Source of the DNA: Pisolithus tinctorius
Taxonomy: Eukaryota > Basidiomycota > Agaricomycetes > Boletales > Pisolithaceae
Assembly (NCBI GenBank): GCA_024663395.1
Contig: JANFAH010000010.1
Coordinates: 558,001 to 622,000, forward strand
Reading direction: 5' to 3'
Length of the DNA: 64,000 bases
Both the position numbers and the translations under genes were made by a program. A model generated the notes under the pieces. The model saw only the letters and a program-made list of their open reading frames with translations, had not been told where the DNA came from and ran no database searches. Below are positions 21,600-31,019 of this stretch, piece by piece. Positions within the stretch are counted from its first letter, which is position 1. Each line of letters starts with the position of its first letter.

Positions 21600-23297
21600 C
21601 AGGCAAGCGAACAAGTGAGTAATAAATCAAGTGCAGAGCAAGTCAATGACAGCTCTTCGAGGCACAGTCTTTGTGCGAAACAGTAACAGAGTGTAATGCA
21701 GCTCAGTGGCTGGTACAGCAGATGCTGGCCCTCTACAAGGCAGCTCGAAGATGTATATATGTACCTAAAACAAATCTCGATCAGTCGTGTATTTACTATC
21801 CTTATACGCATATGTGCTCTCGACTACTGCTCGTCCTTAAGACGATTTAGCACCAAGAAAAAAAAACAATGGAACTCGAAACTATAAGTCAGGGTGAGTA
21901 GAATCACCTGAAGGTTAGCACAACTCAGTTGAATGATGTCACTCAAAGCAAAACTCATTTTAAAGAAAACTATATATCGACACGCTCACCAGGACCCTTG
22001 CCTCGTTCACTTGTCCCATTCCTATTTTCACAGCCTTGACTCCCTGTGCATGCACACACTTGATTTCTCGTACTTCATCTGGTACTCCATCAGGTGGCCG
22101 AAGCTCTCGCACTAAGTGTCGCCAAGCAACCTTGAGTTGCCCATCTTCATCTACCACTTGTTCACTGCTAGAAACAAAATATCTCGAAGTAGCACATGTT
22201 TGAACTATAATAAAAGCTGTCACCTTAAGTCTGTAGATCCTCAAGCTCTCTTTGATGATAGGTCTTCGACCCCGATGGGTGAAGGTGCTAACTTTGTTCA
22301 ATCTTGGTCATTGGCCTTCAACCTCACAGTCGGGCAGACGAAGTCTTGATGCTAAGTACTGATGAACAGCTTCGAGCTGTCCATCCCCATCAATCGCCTT
22401 TTCCTTCGCACCAGGGTACCTGTACCTCGCAGTAGATAATGTTCGAATCAAAACCAAAAAGGGCACCTTGGCTTCAAATTTCCCCTTCCTGAGTTTTGTC
22501 AATAGCTCTTTGCACTCTACCCATGAACTCGCACTGTCTTCTTTTCCTTCAGATATCAGCGGCTGTGCTCCAACTTTGTCAAGTACCTTAGACCCATAGA
22601 TTTGTGAGTGGAATGTCATAAAAACAAGAGACAAAAATGAGCGCTCAGGCTCGGTGCATGAATCCTTGTCGCCTTGAATGCACTGCATATGACATGGTCG
22701 TTCTAGCCAGTTTCGCCCCTCTCCGATATTTGTGACTCCATATGGAGTTCCTTTTGCAATCTTGTGTCTGCTTGAACATCGCCTTTGTACTCTTGGACTC
22801 GATCGTACTTGGTCCCAGTCATCAGCTACTCTGAAACAACACGAGCATAAGTAAATTAACCCGAAACAAAGACAAAAACTTGAGTCGTCATGTGCAGCCA
22901 CTGAGGTCTTCCCACTGTTATTTTTGACCATCTTGTATGCTTCAGTATTGTGCTGTAATGTTAGCACTCTTCGTCTCGAGTACCATACCCATTCTCCCCA
23001 CTCAAAATAGCCCCATTGGATCGTGTTGACAGTCCACCATCCTGTCTCGTATGTCTTTGTACTCTGCCATAGATATGGGATGCCCCTGCTGCAACGTAGT
23101 AGTAAGTGCGATGGCATAAAACATAAGGAAATGAAGGAGCTGTTGAGCTCCAGACTTGAATCTACTACGCTTCCTCTCCATCGAATGACTCCTGTTGCCT
23201 CGAACGACCATCGACCGCTGGTGCACCACATCACCAGCCTTCGTTCTCTTGCTGCCTCCCATAGCCACTCATGCGCACTTTGTACCTCTAAACCCAA
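21600..23297 (-). pseudogene. Unknown captured exons with a duplicated domain in K
   Basis: Two similar minus-strand segments lie in tandem. One, near 22301-21960, contains SEQVVDEDGQLKVAW and HLVRELRPPDGVPDE. The other, near 22500-22308, contains AKEKAIDGDGQLEAVHQYL and ASRLRLPDCEVEG. Each is preceded by a basic Lys-rich stretch and possibly an intron. Upstream, 23297-22510 is open for long distances (WSFEATGVIRWRGS, WTVNTIQWGYFEWGEW) with an intron-like step near 22860. I recognise no family. The duplicated domain and intron-like joints suggest captured genomic DNA rather than retroelement coding sequence. Confidence 0.4.
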
Positions 23298-23303
23298 CAG
23301 CTT

Positions 23304-24160
23304 TCACTCATTCCCATTGTATACTCCTGTAACGTCCCAGCAATAAATCGGTCCTCCACTTTCGATACAGAATGCCTGTCCTTCGATTTGAGAATGGGCG
23401 AAGGGGTGCTCAAGTTCATGTGAGTCGAACGGGGTGTTGAATGTGGATAGGATGGATTCAGCGTTGGGTGCAGGTGTGACATAGGGACTGAGTGTCCACA
23501 CGGAGCTGTGTATTGTGCAGTGATATTCGGTTGTGGCACATATGGGAGGGAGAACATGGTGTAGAGATTCGTTAAGCTTCCTCATCGTGCACTTGGGGTC
23601 TAGTTTGGGTTTGCTCGACATGGTAGAGGAGTAAGAGGGAGGAGGAACGAGCTCGTTCCCAGCAAGTAGGATCATGTGCACGATGTTCCTGTCATAGGTA
23701 CAATCGAACAGACTTCTGCTGCCACCTATCTGTCTGTCTCTGGACCCAAACACCCCTTGGGCATCATTATATGCATTGAACGGCTTCTCCGGATAAGGTA
23801 CTTGTTCATCGACATTCACGATGTCAGTGCTGTCAAATATGATGCCTGTGGAACTTGTGTAGATGAGCTTACAGACACTGGCTGTGATGGCTGCGTCATT
23901 GATGGCTCGGGTGCCTTCAACATAACCCCTGAAGTAGACAGAGGGGTCTCTCACACCTCGCTGTAGCAAGGCATTCTGTACGATATATGTAACGCCTGAT
24001 CTCTCCAATATATCCAACATGTCCTGCTTGTCTGTGGTGTCCCCCGAATAAAGCGAAACATGGCCATGATGTCTCTGCACAATATCCAACATGGGGACAG
24101 TGTCTCCCCTTGCCAACTGTTCGATGGTTCATCAACCTATAAACTCGCTTCGATTGGCAG
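23304..24160 (-). pseudogene. ERG26-like sterol-4-alpha-carboxylate 3-dehydrogenase fragment captured in K
   Basis: The translation matches fungal 3-beta-HSD/ERG26 proteins of the short-chain dehydrogenase superfamily, which remove the C4 carboxyl group in ergosterol synthesis. The visible order is a damaged Rossmann start (EFIG, then EQLARGDTVPMLDIVQR), SLYSGDTTDKQDML, YFRGYVEGTRAIND, VCKLIYTSSTGIIFDSTDIV, NVDEQVPYPEKPFNAYND, then LFDCTYDRNIVHMILLAGNE and PPICATTEYHCTIHSS. Between AYND and LFD about 45 residues of the family are missing, and the Lys of the YxxxK motif is absent. Two stops stand at the N-terminal glycine motif. It is a non-functional captured copy; the parental gene is elsewhere. 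Assignment is from family memory without alignment. Confidence 0.68.
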
Positions 24161-24269
24161 TAAGGTAAGTGTCTTCTTCTTGAAGGGACACAGTCGCAGG
24201 TTGTCTCGATCTAGATCTTCGTACTGCAGGCATTTCGAAGTTCGAAGTTCTGTCAATATCTTGTAAAAA

Positions 24270-27200
24270 TATGTATCCCCTAAAACAACATAGTTGTAAG
24301 TATGATGCTTCGAAGAAGAAACCGAATTTAGGGCCATCAAGCCCAGCTGGCATGGTCTTGCTGCTCTCTGCATGTCACGCATCTTGTTGTGACTTCGAAA
24401 TTCGCTGTAGTGCTGTATATAGGTGCATTCCTTCTTCGGCGTCATCACCTATTCTAATACCAAGTAGCTGTAAGCAGAAAGTTGCAGAACGAAAATAGAA
24501 GCTTGAGCTGTCACGCTCATTATCCATGCTCGTCAGATCTCATATGCTCGAAGATCGCTGCTGTAGGTCAAACTGTAGTCGTCATGATAGTCTGGCCATA
24601 CTTGGTTCGAAGCTTGTTGCAGATCCATTGATTCCTTGTAAACACTCAACGCTCTTCGGACATCACGCATCTTGTTGTGGCTCCGAATCCCACTGTCACA
24701 CTGCCATTCGTAGCAGCTCTTGCATACGAGTTAGCAAAGTCACTTCGAATGTTCCTCTTGTAGCTCCTCTTAGTCACACTCGTCGCTCCAGAAGTCGATG
24801 TGTTCTTTCTTCTGATTTGTTGTCTATTATAGAATAATGTACCTGTAAGTAAAAGGCCATGAAACAAAAACAAAAACTTGAGCCGTCGGGCTCCATTTCC
24901 ACATTCGTCGGATGTCATATCCTCGATGATCGCCATTGTAGTTCGAGCTGCAGTTGTCACACCAGCTTGCTGTACTTCTGCATGACCTTCGATCACAAAC
25001 CCTCGTAGTTTTCTCTATCACAATCATAGTTCATTGTAGGTATTCACCTTTGCTAGGATAATGAAGATGTGAGTAGCATATCCTGAAATAAACTCGGGAC
25101 CTTGAGCTATTGAGCTCGTCGTTTGTCTCTACCATGCCTTGTATCCATCGTACGGCCACCCTCGCATTGTGTGGCCATCGATCTGTGGTAAGTCTAGTCA
25201 TCGTCATAGTTGCCACTGTAGTCGTCGTCATTGTCACCATCGCTCGTCTGTATATGATCTCCTCAGGCATAGTTTCTGTACTGAATGAAAAGAACAAAAC
25301 CACCTTCATGCCTTTGGCTTGCCCTGACTGCTCGCCCCATTCATAGTAATACTGCTGTATCATGTCACATAGCATCTCCTTGATGGTTCGCTGCCTTTCC
25401 TCGTAGATCGTTGTAGCTCCTCGCATCGCAGCAGCTTGGATGTTGCTTGGATGTCGTCTCATATATCCATTCGATGAGCCATCAAGCTCAGTGTCTGCGC
25501 TCCTCATGCCCCATCTCCATCAAATGGCACTTCCACTCTCGCATGGCCGTTGATCCACACCAAGTCTAATTGTCGTCTTCATTCCTTGTATTGAGATCGT
25601 CCGGATGTCAGTCGCTCTTTGTTGAATATAGCCATTTCCCCTAGAATAGAGTATCTGTAAGTAAAACACTATGGAATAAAAACAGAACCTTGGGCCGTCG
25701 AGCCCAGTACCTGCGCTCGTCGCGCCTTGTTCCCATCAAACGGCTGTTCTAGCCTTGCACGGCCTTTGATCTGTGCTGAGCATCGTTGTTGTTGTTCTTC
25801 TTTGTACCACAATGGCCTGGATATCCTTTGGTCTTCATCGTCTATACCCATTTTCCCTAGTGTAGAAACGCTGTAAGTAAGATGCTATGGAATCGAAACA
25901 AAACCTTGAGCTGTTGAGCCCAGTACACACGCTCATCATGCCTTGTCTCCATAGAATGGCGCATCCGATCTTGCCTGGCCATTGATCCGCACTCAGTGCA
26001 ATTGTTGTCGTTGTCGCTTGTATTGTGATCGTTGCTGTTCATCATAGATACAGTGGCTCAAAAAAGTGTCCCAATGTTTGGTGATTTTGGAAAGAGTTGA
26101 GATTTATGAGAGAGCCAATAGGAATTAGTTCAAACTCCTGCAGGATGAAAGGTAGCACTAACCATTGCCTTGACAACAAGGGCTTGCTTATGTAATTTGG
26201 TTGACATGCCACCAAGATATAACCATTTTAAAATGACATGTCATTGGGACACTTTTTTGAGCATGATTTTGTCAGTCATTATTTAGTAAATAACATAAAG
26301 ATTTGACAACTTCTGAGGGATTTTTTGCTTCAACCCTAACTGATTATGTAATGTACATAATCCTGAGCCATAAAAATGGCTTGGGTCCCACTCAGCTAAC
26401 CCTACTTCACCATGAAATGCATTTTTGCCTCTGCTAGAGCAAATACCCACCTTCTTTCTGAATCTGGCCTTTCTGCTCATCAAATCTCCTCCACAACTGG
26501 TCAGGGGAGCTCTACTGTGGCCAGGGTCATCAAAGAGTTCCAGCTAGATTAAGGAAAACCTCAAACTAGGACATCCTTACCAGCCTTCTTCTCCTGGCAG
26601 AGGAGAATATTCACCAGTATGACCTCTGGAAGAGCTGAAAATGCTGTCCAGGCTGCACATATAATGTGTGTGGCTGTTCCCTCTCCTGTCACTTCCCAAA
26701 CTGTTTGCAGTGTGCTCAATTCCGCATCCCTGAAGGTGACTGTCAAGCAGGAAATGCCACTCTTGTCTTACAAGCATACAAAACAGTGACTTGCCTTTGC
26801 ACTTAAGCACCAACACTGGACTGTGGATGACTGCACTAGGGTAATCTGGTCAGTTGAGCCCAAGATGAATAGTATTGGACCAGATGTAAGGAAATTTGTG
26901 TGGAAAATGGTAGGGAAGTGTTTGCAGGATAATTCTCCTGCTTGACTACAACCTTCAAGGATGCAGAATTGAGCACACTGCAAACAGTTTGGGAAGTGAC
27001 AGGAGAGGGAACAGCCACACACATTATATGTGCAGCCTGGACAGCATTTTCAGCTCTTCCAGAGGTCATACTGGTGAATATTCTCCTCTGCCAGGAGAAG
27101 AAGGCTGGTAAGGATGTCCTAGTTTGAGGTTTTCCTTAATCTAGCTGGAACTCTTTGATGACCCTGGCCACAGTAGAGCTCCCCTGACCAGTTGTGGAGG

Positions 27201-27900
27201 AGATTTGATGAGCAGAAAGGCCAGATTCAGAAAGAAGGTGGGTATTTGCTCTAGCAGAGGCAAAAATGCATTTCATGGTGAAGTAGGGTTAGCTGAGTGG
27301 GACCCAAGCCATTTTTATGGCTCAGGATTATGTACATTACATAATCAGTTAGGGTTGAAGCAAAAAATCCCTCAGAAGTTGTCAAATCTTTATGTTATTT
27401 ACTAAATAATGACTGACAAAATCATGCTCAAAAAAGTGTCCCAATGACATGTCATTTTAAAATGGTTATATCTTGGTGGCATGTCAACCAAATTACATAA
27501 GCAAGCCCTTGTTGTCAAGGCAATGGTTAGTGCTACCTTTCATCCTGCAGGAGTTTGAACTAATTCCTATTGGCTCTCTCATAAATCTCAACTCTTTCCA
27601 AAATCACCAAACATTGGGACACTTTTTTGAGCCACTGTAGTTACCTTCCCTAGAATAGCATAGATGTAAGTAAGGTGTCTCAAAATCAAAACGTACCTCT
27701 GAGCCATCAAGCTCAGTATCCACACTCATTGCGCATCGTTCCCACCGGACGGCACCTCCAACCTCATACGGCCATTTATCTGCACTAAGTAGGGTCGTTG
27801 TCATCATTGCTGTCACTCAGGTTGCTACCATTGTCGTCCTTGCTGCCGTCGCTGTCGCTCGTAGTTGTGGTAACTTCCACACAGTATGCCACTTGCCCCA
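24270..27900 (-). repeat. Tandem array of ~175-220-bp units in K, interrupted by PAL2
   Basis: About eight recognisable units. Each contains a CTGTAAGTAAG-like segment, a stretch like ATGGAATAAAAACAGAACC, and a 14-bp GRGC-N6-GCYC mini-hairpin. Hairpins start at 24331, 24505, 24880, 25104, 25476, 25692, 25908 and 27701; larger gaps are close to two unit lengths with a degenerate unit between. On the minus strand several units read alike (TELDGS, GLDGP; YLQLCYSRG; RRPHEARVAVRW), with TTACTTACAG acceptor-like sites. They may therefore be duplicated exon-intron units. PAL2 removed, the last spacing is about 203 bp. Confidence 0.6.
26052..27637. mobile_element. PAL2: giant palindrome of Tc1-like transposon halves
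   Basis: Inverted arms of about 671 bp (26052-26722 and 26966-27637) around a 243-bp centre. Ends read CAGTGGCTCAAAAAAGTG and are flanked by TA (26050-26051, 27638-27639), typical of Tc1/mariner insertion. Within the left arm and centre, the plus strand encodes the N-terminal half of a Tc1-like transposase: MKCIFASARANTHLL, SSTTGQGSSTVARVIKEF (HTH), TSQTVCSVLNSASLK, LAFALKHQHWTVDDCTRVIW and PKMNSIGPDVRKFVWKM, up to the first catalytic region. The second half is replaced by an inverted repeat of the first. Terminal motif copies also lie about 212 bp inside each end. It inserted within a unit of K's tandem array. Confidence 0.9.
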
Positions 27901-28671
27901 TTCTTCATATTCTTTGATTGCAGCAATCTTGCATAGTCAGTCTATAACTCTAGAGTCATCAGTATGTAGTGTTACTTGAGTGTGCATGGCCACAACGCAC
28001 AGAGTGGTCACATGACTCCGCTTAGTCAACATCGCAGGACTTTCTGCACAAGTCCTAACACCGAGTGCATGCGTCGATTCGCTCAATGAATCTTCGAATA
28101 AAACATTTATTGCTGATACTGTGTGGCCGCAGAACATTTCAAGTGCGAGGGCATCTATCCTCGCTGTGTGCTTCAACATTTCGATTCACAAAGCTTCTTC
28201 TGGTGGCTTCCTCCATATGATGAGCCTCGATGGCTTCTCAATCTTGATCCTCTTCACTGTAACCTTTGTTTTGGTATGACTTATGTGCTGTAGTGGTCTG
28301 TGTGAGTCAATGACCTCTTTGTATGCCGACCTATCTGTTCTGGGACTGCCTGTGAGTGTTTCGAGCCCTTCGACTTCAACTCCTGTGGGCTTTGGGTGTT
28401 CTTCAAGCCTTTTGGCTTTGAATTCGAGTGGAATCTTTGACCTGAATAGGTTGTCAGTTAACTGATGCATATATCTGCTGACTGCAGGAATTCCGAGGCT
28501 GCTTCTTCCACTGCTTCAACCTCTTAGGTAGGACTCCTGTAGTGACACACCAGTAGCCATCAGAGAAGCTCGATACAAACAAAATGAAAAACCCCTTTGT
28601 GTGTTGTAATTTGCCTTGAATTCGAATGGGACTTTCATTGTGAGTGGTTCCTCCACCAATGCTGTTTCGAC

Positions 28672-29715
28672 TCACTCTAGTTCTACTGCTTCCTGTAACT
28701 CAGTAGTCAGTATTCTGTTTGTACTCAAAGAAAACTCTCCCGTCTCAAAACAGGTTGCTGCAGCTGCTTCCACAAGCCTGCCAGGGCTTTGGTCTTCACT
28801 ATTTGTCTTCTCAGGTGGGCTGTGTGGCTGCATGTGACTTGTCAAAACTAACTTTGGTACTTTCTTGAACTCTATGTACCTTGATAACTCTGTAGATCCC
28901 TGTACATTGTTCGTCAGCGAGTCATGTGTAGCTGTAGGCAGAAAACACTTCGTAGATAGATGTTGCTTGTCCGAACTCAATTCTGGGTCACTTCGTGGCT
29001 CATAGTAGTCTTCTGCGCTTGTTTGTGCTCGCTCCAAGCGAAATCCTTTGCGTAGTAGTTGCGTGGCTGTGTGCGTTACTTGCTGCATGGGCCATGGATC
29101 GTCCGAGTGTTGCCGTTGATCATCATGTCGCATTTTCCAAATGATTTCACACCAGAACTCCTTGTCGAAGCCTTGTAAATAGAGGTCTTTGAGTTTGTCA
29201 GCCTCGAGTTGCTTCAACACCCATAGATATGTTGCTAAATCTAGAAAATAGAGTCTGTAGTTCATCAGTTCTTCCTCTGTATGAATTTCTCTTCTTGCCC
29301 AGCTGTCAATGAGGCTGTAAAGGTCACTCCTTGAGTACTGTTGATCCATTTTCCGGGATCCAGTATACAAATGTGCAATGGCCACCACAAATTTGGGCCA
29401 ACTCAGCTGATCTTCAACGCATTTGTACCATGAGTCTGAGACTTCGCCATTTGCATACCAGCAAACCCATTTCACCCATTCTTGGTCATCAAGGCAATTC
29501 TTGTGCTCACAAAGACTTCGAACCTCTTCGAAATACCTAAAAAGGTCAGCTGCGCACCCTGAGAACCATGGTGCATCCTTCGAATGCCTCGGTGGCATTC
29601 CCTCGAGTTCTCTCGGCACATTCTCATGACTCCTTCGCAGAATTTCGACTATTAATTTGCCTTTGGACTTGCTTCTCGGCTCGAGGGATCTTCGACTTAG
29701 ATACTTGCTTGACAT
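28672..29715 (-). CDS. K gag-like protein
   Basis: 347 codons from ATG 29715 (MSSKYLSRRSLEPRSKSKG). The central part matches retrotransposon gag of Agaricomycete elements: RHSKDAPWFSGCAADLFRYF, FEEVRSLCEHKNCLDD, WVCWYANGEVSDSWYK, ARREIHTEEELMNYRLYFLD and LKDLYLQGFDKEFW. A Ser/Pro-rich tail follows. No zinc knuckle is visible and the frame ends at 28672. The open frame contrasts with the broken genes nearby, so gag function may be retained, or the copy may be recent. It lies just inside the right LTR, which sets the element's orientation. Confidence 0.75.
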   Translation of the reverse strand: MSSKYLSRRSLEPRSKSKGKLIVEILRRSHENVPRELEGMPPRHSKDAPWFSGCAADLFRYFEEVRSLCEHKNCLDDQEWVKWVCWYANGEVSDSWYKCVEDQLSWPKFVVAIAHLYTGSRKMDQQYSRSDLYSLIDSWARREIHTEEELMNYRLYFLDLATYLWVLKQLEADKLKDLYLQGFDKEFWCEIIWKMRHDDQRQHSDDPWPMQQVTHTATQLLRKGFRLERAQTSAEDYYEPRSDPELSSDKQHLSTKCFLPTATHDSLTNNVQGSTELSRYIEFKKVPKLVLTSHMQPHSPPEKTNSEDQSPGRLVEAAAATCFETGEFSLSTNRILTTELQEAVELE

Positions 29716-29874
29716 TCGCTGCTCAAAAAAATAACTCTGAAAATTTCCCAAACTCTTGAGTGTAGACTGTAACTATAACCGAGACTCTGAGTACTTAGCT
29801 TGTCCAACCCAACCCAGCAAAACTTCGTTCGGTGATAAAACAGTGGCTTCTTTCCCCAAAAATGGACAGAACCC

Positions 29875-29892
29875 CCCTTGCGGTGGGCTCCA
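29875..29892 (-). promoter_or_regulatory. Putative tRNA primer-binding site of K
   Basis: Two bases after the 5' LTR on the minus strand comes TGGAGCCCACCGCAAGG. The TGG start is what a tRNA CCA end would pair with. I cannot name the tRNA. This differs from GypB and GypC, which show self-priming complements instead. Confidence 0.5.
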
Positions 29893-29894
29893 GA

Positions 29895-30359
29895 TGTAGG
29901 AATAGGTAAAATAGATATACCTATTATTAGTAATTGTCAGTAATGATGGGTGAGTAAAATGCTTGACCCAAGAGGGAGGTTCTCTCTGGAGAAATGAAGT
30001 GTAGTAAAAATGTAAAAATGCGAACTAGAAGAGAAAACTTAGCTCTGCCTGTCTAATAACTGTTGCCAGTCCTCCTGGCACTCTGGGTACTCCCCAAAGT
30101 AATAATTCTAACTTTGAACTCTGGCTGAAATGCGAGATTAATTCACCCTGCTACTGAGGGCCTGTGACATGTATTTGTTGTTATGGTAAACTGAACTCGT
30201 GCGAACACAGCACATGTGCTTAGTCAGCAATGCGGCTGCTCACCACCAAGTCCAGGGGTACAAACACAAAAACAAAGGCAAGAAACAAAACAAGTCCTTC
30301 CACCCCTAAACTCCTGACCAAGACGGATTCTCCTAGGGAACTCAAACTCATTCCCTACA
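29895..30359 (-). repeat. K 5' LTR (right copy)
   Basis: 465 bp, the same length as the left copy. Its plus-strand right end ...CATTCCCTACA joins ATGG of the target duplication. That joint happens to create an ATG at 30360 in the frame of the LTR-X ORF. Confidence 0.93.
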
Positions 30360-31019
30360 ATGGCATTCCGGTTTTCGTCATATCTCCGCCGTTTCCAAAG
30401 ATATCAACTCGGTTTGCATGCTCGCTTAAAGTGCTCAGCCCCACAATTCTTCCTTCCAGATTTGGAGAGGATCCTCACACCCTACGTGTTTCTACAGCAC
30501 TCCATCCATCAGACGCTCATTTCGCTAAGTCCATCAATCATGGCCACCTCTTCGTCAGTCATCTCACTTGTCTTGTTTGCCAGAGACAATGGCTACATAT
30601 ATCTGCCAGGTGTTCCCACCAGCTTCTGTCCTGAAGCCCCCTGGTTCATCCCGTCATTGTCAGCCCTGTCCCATCCCATGCAGCTTGGTCAGCATGTTCT
30701 CCTTGTCAGTATGACTTCCAGAAGGACGTTCTTTGGTCACCTCAGGTCTGTCACTCGGTTAGAACGGTCTTATGTGGTTGTTTCAGCCTCCCCTCTTGAT
30801 GAAGCATATGGATCATTCCTCCCTGCTCCCTGCACTGTCTTTATTCCAATCTCGTCCATCATTCTTCCTGTATTGCGACAGCTGCAGTATAATCTACTGT
30901 TCTCCAGCCTCCCTGATCGCATTCATGACAAGTATGACATGCATCTTGCCTTCCTACTGCAAGATCCAGCAGAAGACATCCCCCCTTCTCCTCCTCCTCC
31001 ATTAGAACCCAGTCCATGA
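30360..31019 (+). CDS. LTR-X1 U3 ORF, 219 codons
   Basis: Open frame in the long LTR-X, conserved in all four copies (others at 42451-43008, 50491-51150 and 58049-58606). Recognisable blocks: LFARDNGYIYLPGVPTSF, SMTSRRTFFGHLRSVT, RSYVVVSASPLDEAYGSFLP, HDKYDMHLAFLLQDPAED and a PPSPPPP tail. No known family. Here the start ATG is produced by the target duplication of K; X2 has ACG at the same codon. The ORF lies upstream of the LTR TATA box. An overlapping 92-codon frame (MYGIPVF...) is open in X2, X3 and X4 (MYSILVF in X4); in X1 its ATG is disrupted by K, though the frame stays open. Confidence 0.55.
   Translation: MAFRFSSYLRRFQRYQLGLHARLKCSAPQFFLPDLERILTPYVFLQHSIHQTLISLSPSIMATSSSVISLVLFARDNGYIYLPGVPTSFCPEAPWFIPSLSALSHPMQLGQHVLLVSMTSRRTFFGHLRSVTRLERSYVVVSASPLDEAYGSFLPAPCTVFIPISSIILPVLRQLQYNLLFSSLPDRIHDKYDMHLAFLLQDPAEDIPPSPPPPLEPSP

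Larger units (their letters stand above)
20792..30359 (-). mobile_element. K: non-autonomous LTR retrotransposon with captured genes
   Basis: A 9,568-bp element with two 465-bp LTRs and a 4-bp target duplication, ACGG (20788-20791) and ATGG (30360-30363), which differ by one CpG transition. Its only recognisable retroviral gene is gag, on the minus strand next to the right LTR, so the element runs right to left. I find no protease, RT or integrase motif in about 8.6 kb of interior. Instead there is an ERG26-like gene fragment, two related copies of a short unknown domain, a tandem array of about 200-bp units, and the inserted palindrome PAL2. Mobilisation would depend on enzymes from another element. 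The left interior remains rich in TCGA-type CpG sites. Confidence 0.85.

Noticed and set aside
26283..27405. Mirrored open frames in 26283-26746 and 26942-27405
   Set aside because: Inverted duplicates within PAL2; only the plus-strand reading of the left arm gives a Tc1-like transposase half.
24270..27900. CRISPR-like array
   Set aside because: Units are long, degenerate and contiguous, without short identical repeats and unique spacers, and the genome is eukaryotic.
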